DNA of 64,000 nt from Prevotella illustrans (GTDB lineage: Bacteria; Bacteroidota; Bacteroidia; Bacteroidales; Bacteroidaceae), in contig NZ_JAERMS010000008.1 of assembly GCF_017426725.1 (NCBI RefSeq), positions 18,730-82,729 of the forward strand. The letters run 5' to 3'. The notes beneath the pieces are model-generated. The model made no database searches. It was given only the letters and a program-made list of their open reading frames with translations, and was not told where the DNA came from. Positions 45,474 to 53,941 of the stretch are shown one piece after another. Made by a program: the position numbers and the translations under genes. Position 1 is the first letter of the stretch, and each line of letters starts with the position of its first letter.

Positions 45474-46244
45474 ATGGGAAAAGGAAAGCTGGCAAAGTTT
45501 GCCGAGATGGAGACTTTCGAGAATGTGTTTCAATACCCGTTCTCTGTAATCGATAATGTTCCGTTTGACATGAAAGGGCATTGGCGCGAACGATATTTCG
45601 GAAACGATCATCCGATTGTGCTGGAATTAGGTTGCGGCAAGGGCGAATATACGGTGGAATTGGCCAAACTTTATCCGGAAATGAACTTCATCGGCGTCGA
45701 CATTAAGGGTGCCCGCATGTGGACGGGAGCTAAAAAAGCGCTGGAAGAAGGACAGAAGAATGTGGCCTTTCTGCGTACGAGCATAGAGATTATAGACCGC
45801 TTCTTCGACACCGACGAGGTGCGGGAGATATGGCTTACCTTCTCGGATCCGCAGATGAAGAACGCTCACAAGCGCTTAACCTCCACCTTTTTCATGAACC
45901 GTTATCGTAAGTTTTTGGTGGATGGTGGCATTATCCATTTGAAAACAGACTCCAATTTCCTCTTTACTTATACACGGTTGATGGTAGACTTGAACCGTCT
46001 GCCGGTGCTTTTCCGCACGGAAGACCTTTATCATACGGAGGGAATTGACGACGAGACGCGTAAAATTCTGTCTATTCAGACCTATTATGAGAATATGTGG
46101 ATAGAGCGTGGATTGAATATCAAGTACCAGAAGTTCAGGCTTCCACGCGCAGGCGAACTGCAAGAACCCGATGTGGAGATTCCGCTCGACGACTATCGCA
46201 GCTATCATCGGCTTAAGCGCAGTAGTCTGGATACATCGAAGTAA
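45474..46244 (+). CDS. trmB: tRNA (guanine-N7-)-methyltransferase
   Basis: 256 residues. SAM-binding motif [20 protein letters not shown], then [38 protein letters not shown] (the catalytic DP region) and [13 protein letters not shown]. TrmB methylates G46 in the variable loop of many tRNAs. The product is about 20-40 residues longer than E. coli TrmB, with an extra C-terminal tail ending [12 protein letters not shown]. Confidence 0.93.
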   Translation: MGKGKLAKFAEMETFENVFQYPFSVIDNVPFDMKGHWRERYFGNDHPIVLELGCGKGEYTVELAKLYPEMNFIGVDIKGARMWTGAKKALEEGQKNVAFLRTSIEIIDRFFDTDEVREIWLTFSDPQMKNAHKRLTSTFFMNRYRKFLVDGGIIHLKTDSNFLFTYTRLMVDLNRLPVLFRTEDLYHTEGIDDETRKILSIQTYYENMWIERGLNIKYQKFRLPRAGELQEPDVEIPLDDYRSYHRLKRSSLDTSK

Positions 46245-46322
46245 CTGTCCGTAGGGGCGCGTTTGATAGAACAAATACCCATTGCGGTATCGTATATACA
46301 TTATTTATAATATTCAGAAAAT

Positions 46323-47429
46323 ATGAAGACATTATATCCTAAACTGATAACCGACGCTCTGGCAACGGTTATCTATCCCGGAACAAAGAAGAATCTGATT
46401 GAGAGTAAAATGCTGGCTGATACGCCAAGCATTGACGGCATGAAGGTGAAGCTGGTTTTGCTGTTTCCGCGCGAGACCGATCCGTTCCTCAAATCAACGG
46501 TAAAGGCGGCTGAGGCGGCCATCCACTATCATGTAGACAAGGATGTTAAGGTGGAGATAGAGTTGGAATACAAGTCGAAACCACGCCCAGAAGTAGGCAA
46601 GCTACTGCCCGACGTGAAGAATATCATCGCGGTAAGTTCGGGCAAGGGTGGTGTAGGCAAGAGCACGGTGTCGGCCAATCTGGCTATCGCCTTGGCTAAA
46701 TTGGGTTATAAGGTGGGCCTGCTCGATACGGATATCTTCGGTCCGTCTATGCCCAAGATGTTCGGTGTAGAAGATGAGCGCCCTTATGGCATAGAGAAAG
46801 AGGGTCGACAGCTCATCGAACCGATTGAAAAATATGGTGTGAAGCTGCTGAGTATCGGTTTCTTTGTCAATCCCGACACGGCAACGTTGTGGCGTGGCGG
46901 CATGGCAACGTCGGCTTTGAAGCAGCTGATAGCCGACGCCGACTGGGGCGAACTGGACTATTTCATCCTCGATACGCCTCCCGGAACGAGCGATATTCAC
47001 CTGACGCTGTTGCAGACGCTGGCCATTACGGGTGCCGTTATCGTGAGCACGCCGCAGAATGTGGCCTTGGCCGATGCCCGCAAGGGGATTGATATGTATC
47101 AGAATGACAAGGTAGACGTGCCTATTCTGGGACTGGTAGAGAACATGGCCTACTTTACGCCGGCCGAATTGCCCGAAAACAAGTATTATATTTTTGGTCG
47201 AGACGGAGGTAAAAAACTGGCAGAAGAGCTGAATGTGCCGCTGTTGGCGCAGATTCCGATTGTGCAGAGCATCTGCGAAAGCGGTGATAGCGGTGAGCCG
47301 GCAGCTACGAAGGTAGATACCGTTACCGGTCAGGCTTTCTTGAGTCTGGCGCAGTCGGTAGTGACATTTGTTAACCGCCGTAATAAAGAAAAGTCCCCGA
47401 CGAAGATCGTTGACGTGACTATCAAATAG
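46323..47429 (+). CDS. mrp: Mrp/ApbC/Nbp35-family Fe-S carrier P-loop ATPase
   Basis: 368 residues: an N-terminal MIP18/DUF59-like domain (about 1-90), then a deviant Walker A in IIAVSSGKGGVGKSTVSANL, switch I LLDTDIFGPSMPKMFG and LDYFILDTPPGTSDIHLTLL. Proteins of this family carry iron-sulfur clusters to apoproteins. The C-x-x-C pair that usually binds the bridging cluster is missing: the place reads ENMAYFTPAELPENKYYIFG. I recall the same in other Bacteroidetes homologues. It ends before a strong convergent terminator. Confidence 0.92.
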   Translation: MKTLYPKLITDALATVIYPGTKKNLIESKMLADTPSIDGMKVKLVLLFPRETDPFLKSTVKAAEAAIHYHVDKDVKVEIELEYKSKPRPEVGKLLPDVKNIIAVSSGKGGVGKSTVSANLAIALAKLGYKVGLLDTDIFGPSMPKMFGVEDERPYGIEKEGRQLIEPIEKYGVKLLSIGFFVNPDTATLWRGGMATSALKQLIADADWGELDYFILDTPPGTSDIHLTLLQTLAITGAVIVSTPQNVALADARKGIDMYQNDKVDVPILGLVENMAYFTPAELPENKYYIFGRDGGKKLAEELNVPLLAQIPIVQSICESGDSGEPAATKVDTVTGQAFLSLAQSVVTFVNRRNKEKSPTKIVDVTIK

Positions 47430-47448
47430 CTATTTCGGCGGAATAAAA

Positions 47449-47488
47449 GAAAAGTCCCATTGCTTCGGTGTAGGCAATGGGACTTTTC
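47449..47488. terminator. Bidirectional terminator between mrp and the export operon
   Basis: GAAAAGTCCCATTGC (47449-47463) pairs perfectly with GCAATGGGACTTTTC (47474-47488), a 15-bp stem with a 10-base loop and A/T runs on both sides, between converging genes. Confidence 0.85.
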
Positions 47489-47507
47489 GGTTGATGTGGG
47501 GTGATGT

Positions 47508-48785
47508 TCAGGAGACTGTGGTGCCGGCAGCTTTTCGCTGTTTGGCTTCCTTGGCCTTCTGTCTGATCATGTCGATATGAGTAGCTGCGTGGCTGCGAGT
47601 CTGCTTGAGCTGGCTGCGATAAACGGCACAGGTAAGGAAGAAATAACCCACAACCTGTAACCAAAGCGCTTGGTATTCGGGTAGAATGTCAGCCAGATTG
47701 GCTCCCATGCTGCTCAGACGCAGGAAACCTCGCACGCCAAAGGTAGAAGGAAAGAGCCAAGACAAGCCTTGCCATATCCCCGGGATGTTGGATTGAGGCC
47801 ATGAGATACCGGTCATGAAAAGCAGGGGGACAGAGGTGAATACGACCAACAGCATGACGTTTTCGCGGTAGCGGACAATACATGACAGGGCCATCCCGAA
47901 GAATGTACACGACAGGATGTAGGGTATCAGTAGCCCGAAAAGGTTGACGGCCGTGATCATCGACGTAAAGCCGAACATGCGGGGGACGGCTAAAGCCAGG
48001 TAAGTGCCCATGACCAGATAGACCATGAAATAGCAAAGCGCCTTGCCCAGCACGATACGGAAAATGCCGACATAGTGCTTACTGATGGGGACAAGATCCT
48101 GATAGCGGTTGTTTTCACGGGCGGTACCGGCAGCAAGTCCGATTCCGAGGAGAAGCGTTTGTTGCAAAATGAGCATGAGCACACCCGGAATGACGGCATT
48201 GCCATAGCCGCCGGTGGTGTTGAAAATGGGTACTTCGTCGAAGTCGAGCGGCTTTGTCGTAATCTCGTCGTCACGGTTTGTGAGGTTGCGCGACCTCGCA
48301 ATCTGAATTTGCGAGTTGATGTCTTGCGAAACGGCTAACGCCGTCTGATAGATAGCTTTGTAGGTAAGCATAAGGCTCATGTCGCAGAATACACTTACGT
48401 GCGCTTGCTCGCCACGGAACAATTTCCGCTCGAAATCCTTCGGGAAATACAGGTAGCCGTGCACGACCTGCTTGCCGATAAGCTCCTTGGCCTCGTCCAT
48501 GTTCGTGCAATAGTAGGTAGCCTTGGTGTCGGGTGAGGCGTCGAACGCACGGATGAAGGCGCGGCTGGTGTGACTATGGCTCTCGTCTACAATGGCCACA
48601 GGCACCTCTCTGACTACTTCGTTGTTGTATATCCACGAGTAGAGGAGTGGGTAGGCGAGGGGTACCAGGATGAAAAAGATGAGCACGCCCTCGTCCGTGA
48701 CGGTGGAACGTATCTCTTTGGCCCAAATGTAGCACATATCTTTCAGGCCATTCGCTATCTTGTATAATAATGAGTCTTTCTCCAA
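47508..48785 (-). CDS. ABC-2 type permease (YhhJ-like), second of pair
   Basis: 425 residues. One N-terminal helix (GVLIFFILVPLAYPLLYSWI), a large extracytoplasmic domain (REVPVAIVDESHSHTSRAFI, FPKDFERKLFRGEQAHVSVF) and five or six C-terminal helices including VMLLVVFTSVPLLFMTGISW. This is the ABC-2 permease type of multidrug or heavy-compound exporters. It is preceded by a second, shorter permease and by HlyD and TolC components. No ATPase domain is present in this protein or its neighbours. Confidence 0.88.
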   Translation of the reverse strand: MEKDSLLYKIANGLKDMCYIWAKEIRSTVTDEGVLIFFILVPLAYPLLYSWIYNNEVVREVPVAIVDESHSHTSRAFIRAFDASPDTKATYYCTNMDEAKELIGKQVVHGYLYFPKDFERKLFRGEQAHVSVFCDMSLMLTYKAIYQTALAVSQDINSQIQIARSRNLTNRDDEITTKPLDFDEVPIFNTTGGYGNAVIPGVLMLILQQTLLLGIGLAAGTARENNRYQDLVPISKHYVGIFRIVLGKALCYFMVYLVMGTYLALAVPRMFGFTSMITAVNLFGLLIPYILSCTFFGMALSCIVRYRENVMLLVVFTSVPLLFMTGISWPQSNIPGIWQGLSWLFPSTFGVRGFLRLSSMGANLADILPEYQALWLQVVGYFFLTCAVYRSQLKQTRSHAATHIDMIRQKAKEAKQRKAAGTTVS

Positions 48786-48831
48786 TTTCTTCTTATTGTT
48801 TAATCATGAATGATAAGTATCAATCCGCCGG

Positions 48832-49995
48832 TTATGGGATATAGACATAGAGCAGCATGGCTTTCTTGATATTGTGGAGAATAAATACCGGCAAGGCTAT
48901 GAAAATGCCCAGTGCCATGAAATTGAACCAAGCGTCACTGGCGGGAAAATCATTCAGAATACAGATCTGATAGATCATGTAGTAGTGGCGCAGTGGAAAG
49001 AGTTGGGCGATGGCTTCAATCATAGAGTCCATGGCAAACACGGGATAGGTGGCTCCGCAAGCCGAGAAACTGACCATGGCCCACAGGGAGCAGACACTCA
49101 TCGACATGCGCAGGGATGGCATGAGACCAAAAACAAATACGCCGAAAGCTTGTGCCGAAAGGACTGAAAGCAGGCCCAAGATAAATATGGGGACAAATCC
49201 ACCGGGATGGGGGAATCCTAAATAGTGGTAAATATAAAGCTCAAAGCCGAAGAAAATAGAAATGAAGATCAGAAACTGGGGAATCAGTTTGCCGACTACC
49301 GCTATCCACGTATGGTTGGAAGCCATGGCCATCAGCTGGCGTGAACGCTTGAATTTAAGTTCTGTACCTAAAGAATAGGGCGTGATGAGAAATACGAAAA
49401 TCATCAATACGCCGGGTATCATAATCGTGCTGAGATAGATGTTATAGCTGCTCCATGGATTACCTATCATGTGAAGGTCTATGGCTATGGGTTGCAGGAA
49501 AGTCGTAATTTCTTTCTCAGTCTTGCCAATAGCCGATAGTTTCTTCATACCGACAGACGCAGAACCCAGAGTTGAGATTGTCTTCAGGTCGCGGAAGAGC
49601 ATAGAGCCGGCAGCCAACGTGACATTGCTATAGTAGAAAGAAATCTTAGGTTGTGAACCGTTCATCAAGCCGCGAGTCGTTCCTTCGGGGATGAGGAGGA
49701 ACGCGTAAATCTCATTACGCTGAATAGCTTCGCGAGCCTCGTTGACATTTTCGAAATGGGCAACGACCTTTGTCGTTTGGAAAGCATCGAGTTTGTGAAT
49801 CAGCGTGCGTGTCGTAGAGGTGTTATCACAGTCAACCACACCCACGGGCATATCAGCCGGTACGCCCTCGTGCATCAATGACGTGAAGAAAATAATGATT
49901 ACGATGGGGAAAATAACCATGCAGAACCCATAGATGGGGTTTTTCCACATGATACCACATTCACGAACCGCTATATGGTAGAGTTGTCTGAGCAT
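48832..49995 (-). CDS. ABC-2 type permease, first of pair
   Basis: 387 residues with the same plan as the next gene: an N-terminal helix (GFCMVIFPIVIIIFFTSLM), an extracytoplasmic domain (DMPVGVVDCDNTSTTRTLIH) and helices at the C-terminus (MIPGVLMIFVFLITPYSLG, FPLRHYYMIYQICIL). Likely a heterodimer partner of the permease at 47508-48785. The gene is 37 bases after the HlyD stop, in the same operon. Confidence 0.88.
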   Translation of the reverse strand: MLRQLYHIAVRECGIMWKNPIYGFCMVIFPIVIIIFFTSLMHEGVPADMPVGVVDCDNTSTTRTLIHKLDAFQTTKVVAHFENVNEAREAIQRNEIYAFLLIPEGTTRGLMNGSQPKISFYYSNVTLAAGSMLFRDLKTISTLGSASVGMKKLSAIGKTEKEITTFLQPIAIDLHMIGNPWSSYNIYLSTIMIPGVLMIFVFLITPYSLGTELKFKRSRQLMAMASNHTWIAVVGKLIPQFLIFISIFFGFELYIYHYLGFPHPGGFVPIFILGLLSVLSAQAFGVFVFGLMPSLRMSMSVCSLWAMVSFSACGATYPVFAMDSMIEAIAQLFPLRHYYMIYQICILNDFPASDAWFNFMALGIFIALPVFILHNIKKAMLLYVYIP

Positions 49996-50032
49996 GGTGA
50001 AACGTTAATCTCTGATGATAACAGAAAAACGA

Positions 50033-51019
50033 TTAATTCTTGATAATGAGCGACATGCCCGGTCGGAGTCCCTCAAACGGGGTTATGGGGCGTGCTTTGA
50101 TTTCAAATGTTTTCAAATCGTACTGACCGTTTGCCTTTGTTGCTTTCCACACGGCATAGGCTCCTTGATCCTTAATGTAATAGATTTTGAGTTTGAGTTC
50201 CTTGTTGAAAGCGGGTACGAAAGCGGTAAAAGTCTGGCCCATTTTTAAGCCTTCGAGCCGATCTTCACGTACATTGAACGTGCCCCACATGTCTTTCATG
50301 ACCGAAATGCTCATGATAGGCGAACCTAAACCAACGAGTTCGCCCACTTTAGGATATATTTCGCTGACCTCGCCGTCAACCTGAGCCACCTGTACCGTTT
50401 CTTTTAATAGTGAACTTACCACGTCGACGGCACCTTGGGCAGCCTTTACATGACTGGCTACGACACGCTTTTCCTGTTCTCGGGCTCCGTTGCGGGCCAT
50501 GTCGTATTGGCTTTTGGCAGCCTTCACCTGTGCCTCGGTAGCTTTAAAAGCAGCGAAAGCCTCGTCACGCTTTTGTCCGCTGATGACGCCTTCGTCGTAT
50601 AAATTCTGCATGCGGGTGTAGGTCTTGCGGGCTATTTCAGAAGCGGCCATTGCTTGTTGATAGAGTTCAAAAGCTCCTTGAATCTGCTCTTTGCGTGCGC
50701 CGGCGTCGGTTAGATCCTGTATGGCCTTTGTTGCTTCACCGGTAGCCTGTGCTACTCGTCTTTGCGCATCGACCTCCGGAACTTCTAAAACGGCCAAAGT
50801 GTCGCCGGCATGGACGTAATCTCCCTCCTTGACACGTATCTCAACGACGCGGCCCGGCAGCTTGCAGGAAACGCGGTATTCTGATACTTCGATCTCACCT
50901 TGTATTGTATCGTCATCACGTTCCAAAGTAAGGAAGCCGATAAACGCTACAATGACGATGACGGCAATAAAGCCGATGATAGCTAAAAGAATGTTATTAT
51001 GTTGTGATTTTGCTGACAT
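50033..51019 (-). CDS. HlyD-family membrane fusion protein
   Basis: 328 residues: one N-terminal anchor (ILLAIIGFIAVIVIVAFIGF), a split lipoyl/barrel-sandwich domain (IEVSEYRVSCKLPGRVVEIR; KVGELVGLGSPIMSISV) with a long helical hairpin between its halves, and a C-terminal beta-barrel. It bridges the inner-membrane permeases and the TolC channel. It starts 8 bases after the tolC-like stop. Confidence 0.9.
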   Translation of the reverse strand: MSAKSQHNNILLAIIGFIAVIVIVAFIGFLTLERDDDTIQGEIEVSEYRVSCKLPGRVVEIRVKEGDYVHAGDTLAVLEVPEVDAQRRVAQATGEATKAIQDLTDAGARKEQIQGAFELYQQAMAASEIARKTYTRMQNLYDEGVISGQKRDEAFAAFKATEAQVKAAKSQYDMARNGAREQEKRVVASHVKAAQGAVDVVSSLLKETVQVAQVDGEVSEIYPKVGELVGLGSPIMSISVMKDMWGTFNVREDRLEGLKMGQTFTAFVPAFNKELKLKIYYIKDQGAYAVWKATKANGQYDLKTFEIKARPITPFEGLRPGMSLIIKN

Positions 51020-51027
51020 GATTCTAA

Positions 51028-52512
51028 TTAATTAAGTGTTCCCAATGATTTTTCCAAGTTAACAAGCGCGAGCTTATAATCTGCTTCGGCGTCTATTTTT
51101 TGACTTTGTGCCATTTGCCATGCCGTTTGAGCAGCCATGACATCGGTGGTTTGCATGACGCCTTCGCGGAATCCGATGTTCGCACAGCGCAGGTTCTCTT
51201 CGGCACTTATGATGTTTTTGTTGGCCATGATAAGTCGTTTTTGGGCCTCTTTTACCTTAAATCGACTTTGGGCAACCTGCAAATTAATCTTTTCACGTGC
51301 GTCGCTGAGTTCCATCTCGGCCATATTGGTCGCCAGTTTGGAAGCTCTGACCTTGTAAGAGCCTGCAAACCAGTTCCAAACGGGCACCCGTACCATGAGA
51401 CCGACGTTCCATAAGCCTGAGAATTTACGTTCGAAGCCATTTAATACATTTGGATTGGAGAGAATATAGCCACCTGTCAGCAGTACTTGAGGTAGGTAAG
51501 CGGCTCTGACAATTTTGGTAGCTTCCTTGCTGATGTCTACGGCATTCTGCAACATGCGCAATTCCGGCCGATTATCCGGTGTGTTCTTTTCTTCCGTTTC
51601 GGTAGCAAGGAGGGTGTCGCTGTTTGCTTTGTTCTCATCAGCAAGCGTAATATTCTCGTCCAAAGGTAGGCCGCATAGCTGGCAAAGCAGCATTTTAGAC
51701 AGAGCTAAACCGTCTTCTACCTGTGTAATCTGCATTTCGGCTTCATTCACCTTGACGTCAACCTTCAGTCCGTCGGCCCGTGTCGCTACGCCTTGTTTGA
51801 TCATTTTCTTAACATCTTCAGCCAATTTAGACACCAGTTTGTGGTAACTGATGGCAAGTTTTTCTTTCTCTCGCAGCGAAACAACCAACCAATAGGTCTG
51901 GTCAATGCTGTAGAGTGTGGCCTGACGTACGAAGTCGGAACCATTATCAGACAACTGCTCGTTGATAGCTGCTATCTTATTGGCCGCAATAATAGCTCCA
52001 CCCATAAATACCGGTTGGCGCACCATAATGGCTCCGGCAAAGATATTATGGGTGTTGGTTCTTAGTCCGTCCGTGATATTCTGCCCTAATTGGTCGCCGG
52101 CTTGTGCTATCGGTTTTCCAATTTGGCTTACCAGCCCGCCCATTTGCTGCGCCATGGCGGGTGTGATAATGCCTTGTTGGACCATTCCGGTGATGAGGGA
52201 AGAAAGGTGATTACTTGCAGCAGAACTTACGTTAGTGCCAAAATGATTCAACGCTTCCTTACTATCGTTATCCAACAAAGAAATTTCTTTACTGTAATAC
52301 TGATAGGAGCCAAGTGCGTCAACCTTTGGCAGGTATTTGGTTTTAGCAGCTTTGCGTACGTTCTTAGCGGCTTCCTGTTTGAATCGGGTCACGTTAAGCT
52401 GCTTGTTGTTGCGCAGTGCAAGCGCACGGCAACTATCAAGGCTTAGCGTCCGTTGGGCTCCCATCGGAAGAACCCAACTTGCGAACATGAAAAAAGTTAA
52501 TAATTTCCTCAT
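51028..52512 (-). CDS. TolC-family outer-membrane channel protein
   Basis: 494 residues with signal peptide (LLTFFMFASWVLPMGAQ). OEP repeats: LSLDSCRALALRNNKQLNVTR at the start of the first half and ISKEATKIVRAAYLPQVLLT in the second, with long coiled helices and TTDVMAAQTAWQMAQSQK near the end. First gene of the four-gene export operon (TolC, HlyD, permease, permease). The 126 bases upstream show no clear consensus promoter and no regulator gene. Confidence 0.92.
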   Translation of the reverse strand: MRKLLTFFMFASWVLPMGAQRTLSLDSCRALALRNNKQLNVTRFKQEAAKNVRKAAKTKYLPKVDALGSYQYYSKEISLLDNDSKEALNHFGTNVSSAASNHLSSLITGMVQQGIITPAMAQQMGGLVSQIGKPIAQAGDQLGQNITDGLRTNTHNIFAGAIMVRQPVFMGGAIIAANKIAAINEQLSDNGSDFVRQATLYSIDQTYWLVVSLREKEKLAISYHKLVSKLAEDVKKMIKQGVATRADGLKVDVKVNEAEMQITQVEDGLALSKMLLCQLCGLPLDENITLADENKANSDTLLATETEEKNTPDNRPELRMLQNAVDISKEATKIVRAAYLPQVLLTGGYILSNPNVLNGFERKFSGLWNVGLMVRVPVWNWFAGSYKVRASKLATNMAEMELSDAREKINLQVAQSRFKVKEAQKRLIMANKNIISAEENLRCANIGFREGVMQTTDVMAAQTAWQMAQSQKIDAEADYKLALVNLEKSLGTLN

Positions 52513-52638
52513 TCTATTGAACTAAATAATACGCTTGAGAATAAAAAATAGCGTATCGGAATCATATTATAATCAATGTAAAGTCTTAAAAGCTGTGTCT
52601 TGTTAAGTCATGCTCATAAGATTAAACCACTGAAGGAT

Positions 52639-53511
52639 TCAATTGAAAGTGAAGCTTCTGGAGCCGATCATGTTGCCGTCGGCGAAGATACTGACATTGT
52701 AGGTGCCGGCTTCTAAAGCCTGATTAACTTGCCAATACATTGTAACCGGTGTTTCCTGGCCGCCATATTCAATACTTTTCTTCATAGAACACTGTAGCGA
52801 TTGGTTCTCAAAATTAAAAGAACCGTTATTTCCCAACAGGTTGCCTGATGGTGACATGATTCTGACATAGACCGTTTTGACACCATTTCCTGTAGTAACG
52901 TTCTTTGCAATGGCAAAGTTTACTTGTAGCGCAACACACTTATTCAGTCTCTTGGTGTCCCTGCCGCGTTTGTCTTTTGCTTGCAAACTAATACTGATTG
53001 CATCGAGTTGGGCCGCAATGGCAACCTTCTCAGAGAGTGAAGCCTTTTCGGTATTGAGGCCTTGAATCTGTCGGGTGGCCTCTTCATACTGACCTTTCAC
53101 ACGCGTATTCTCTGCTGTCAGGTTCTGGTTGAGGCGGTTCAGTGAGTCTATTTCCAATACATAGCTGCGCAAAACGGCACGTACCGTGGCCAACTCTTTC
53201 TTCAAGCGGGCTATTTCACGGGCGTCGTTGCTCTTCACATTGCGCAATTCATCTAATAAACGTTGGGTTTTTTCTTGCTCGGCAGTAAGCTGCGCAATGA
53301 TAGAATCATTGGTAATCTGTGTCTTCATTTCGCTATACTGGCGGGCAAATTGCTGATACTCGTTTTCCATCTCTTTCTTATCGAGTTCAGCCAACTCCTG
53401 CATAGCTTGATTTTCTTGCTTTTGTTTATTTAAATCTAGGCCTAAATAAACGATACTACCGATTAACAACAACCCGATAATGATAATCGGGATAAGAATT
53501 TTCTTATTCAT
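52639..53511 (-). CDS. Membrane-anchored coiled-coil protein of unknown function
   Basis: 290 residues: a short N-terminal anchor (ILIPIIIIGLLLIGSIVYLG), a long coiled coil (about residues 28-165, rich in Glu, Lys, Gln and Leu heptads) and a beta-rich C-terminal domain (AISISLQAKDKRGRDTKRLN, YVRIMSPSGNLLGNNGSF, YNVSIFADGNMIGSRSFTFN). I do not recognise a named family. The C-terminal part looks like a small immunoglobulin-like or ligand-binding sandwich facing the periplasm. The longer start at 53544 would lie within 3 bases of the -7 element, so the ATG at 53511 is used. Single gene. Confidence 0.75.
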   Translation of the reverse strand: MNKKILIPIIIIGLLLIGSIVYLGLDLNKQKQENQAMQELAELDKKEMENEYQQFARQYSEMKTQITNDSIIAQLTAEQEKTQRLLDELRNVKSNDAREIARLKKELATVRAVLRSYVLEIDSLNRLNQNLTAENTRVKGQYEEATRQIQGLNTEKASLSEKVAIAAQLDAISISLQAKDKRGRDTKRLNKCVALQVNFAIAKNVTTGNGVKTVYVRIMSPSGNLLGNNGSFNFENQSLQCSMKKSIEYGGQETPVTMYWQVNQALEAGTYNVSIFADGNMIGSRSFTFN

Positions 53512-53546
53512 AGTGAAGTAAAAAAACTTTAAATGTTTGGTCATTG

Positions 53547-53577
53547 CAAAAATAAAGGTTTTCTATTAACTGGCAAA
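53547..53577 (-). promoter_or_regulatory. Promoter of the coiled-coil protein gene
   Basis: Minus strand TTTG (53577-53574), 19 bases, TATTTTTG (53554-53547): full consensus, and it decides the start at 53511. Confidence 0.7.
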
Positions 53578-53701
53578 GAAAAAGCAGAAGCCAAATCTTT
53601 ATTATATTAAATTTTTACATTTTTGGGGACAAATAGAACAACAATAAATTTATTTTCGTACTTTTACGCATTCTAAAAAAAACAACCTAAGTTGAATATT
53701 T

Positions 53702-53926
53702 ATGGCATATCGAGGCTTTTTCTATAAAGTGTACCATTTATACTATGACGGATTCAGGCAAATGACACTGGGCAAGACCCTGTGGACCATTATTATTATC
53801 AAGTTATTTATCATGTTTGCCATCCTCAAAGTGTTTTTCTTTCCTAATTATTTGAAGCAGAACAGCCGCTCCGGACATGAGGCCGAGTTTGTAGGAAAGG
53901 AGCTGATACAGCGCATTAATCATTAA
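53702..53926 (+). CDS. DUF4492 small membrane protein of the cytochrome bd operon
   Basis: 74 residues with one helix (LWTIIIIKLFIMFAILKVFF) after an amphipathic start (FFYKVYHLYYDGFRQMTLGK). DUF4492 proteins sit just before cydA in many Bacteroidetes. A role as a small accessory subunit or assembly factor of the oxidase, analogous to CydX, is an inference from location. cydA starts 15 bases downstream. Confidence 0.87.
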   Translation: MAYRGFFYKVYHLYYDGFRQMTLGKTLWTIIIIKLFIMFAILKVFFFPNYLKQNSRSGHEAEFVGKELIQRINH

Positions 53927-53941
53927 TTTAATTTTATATCT

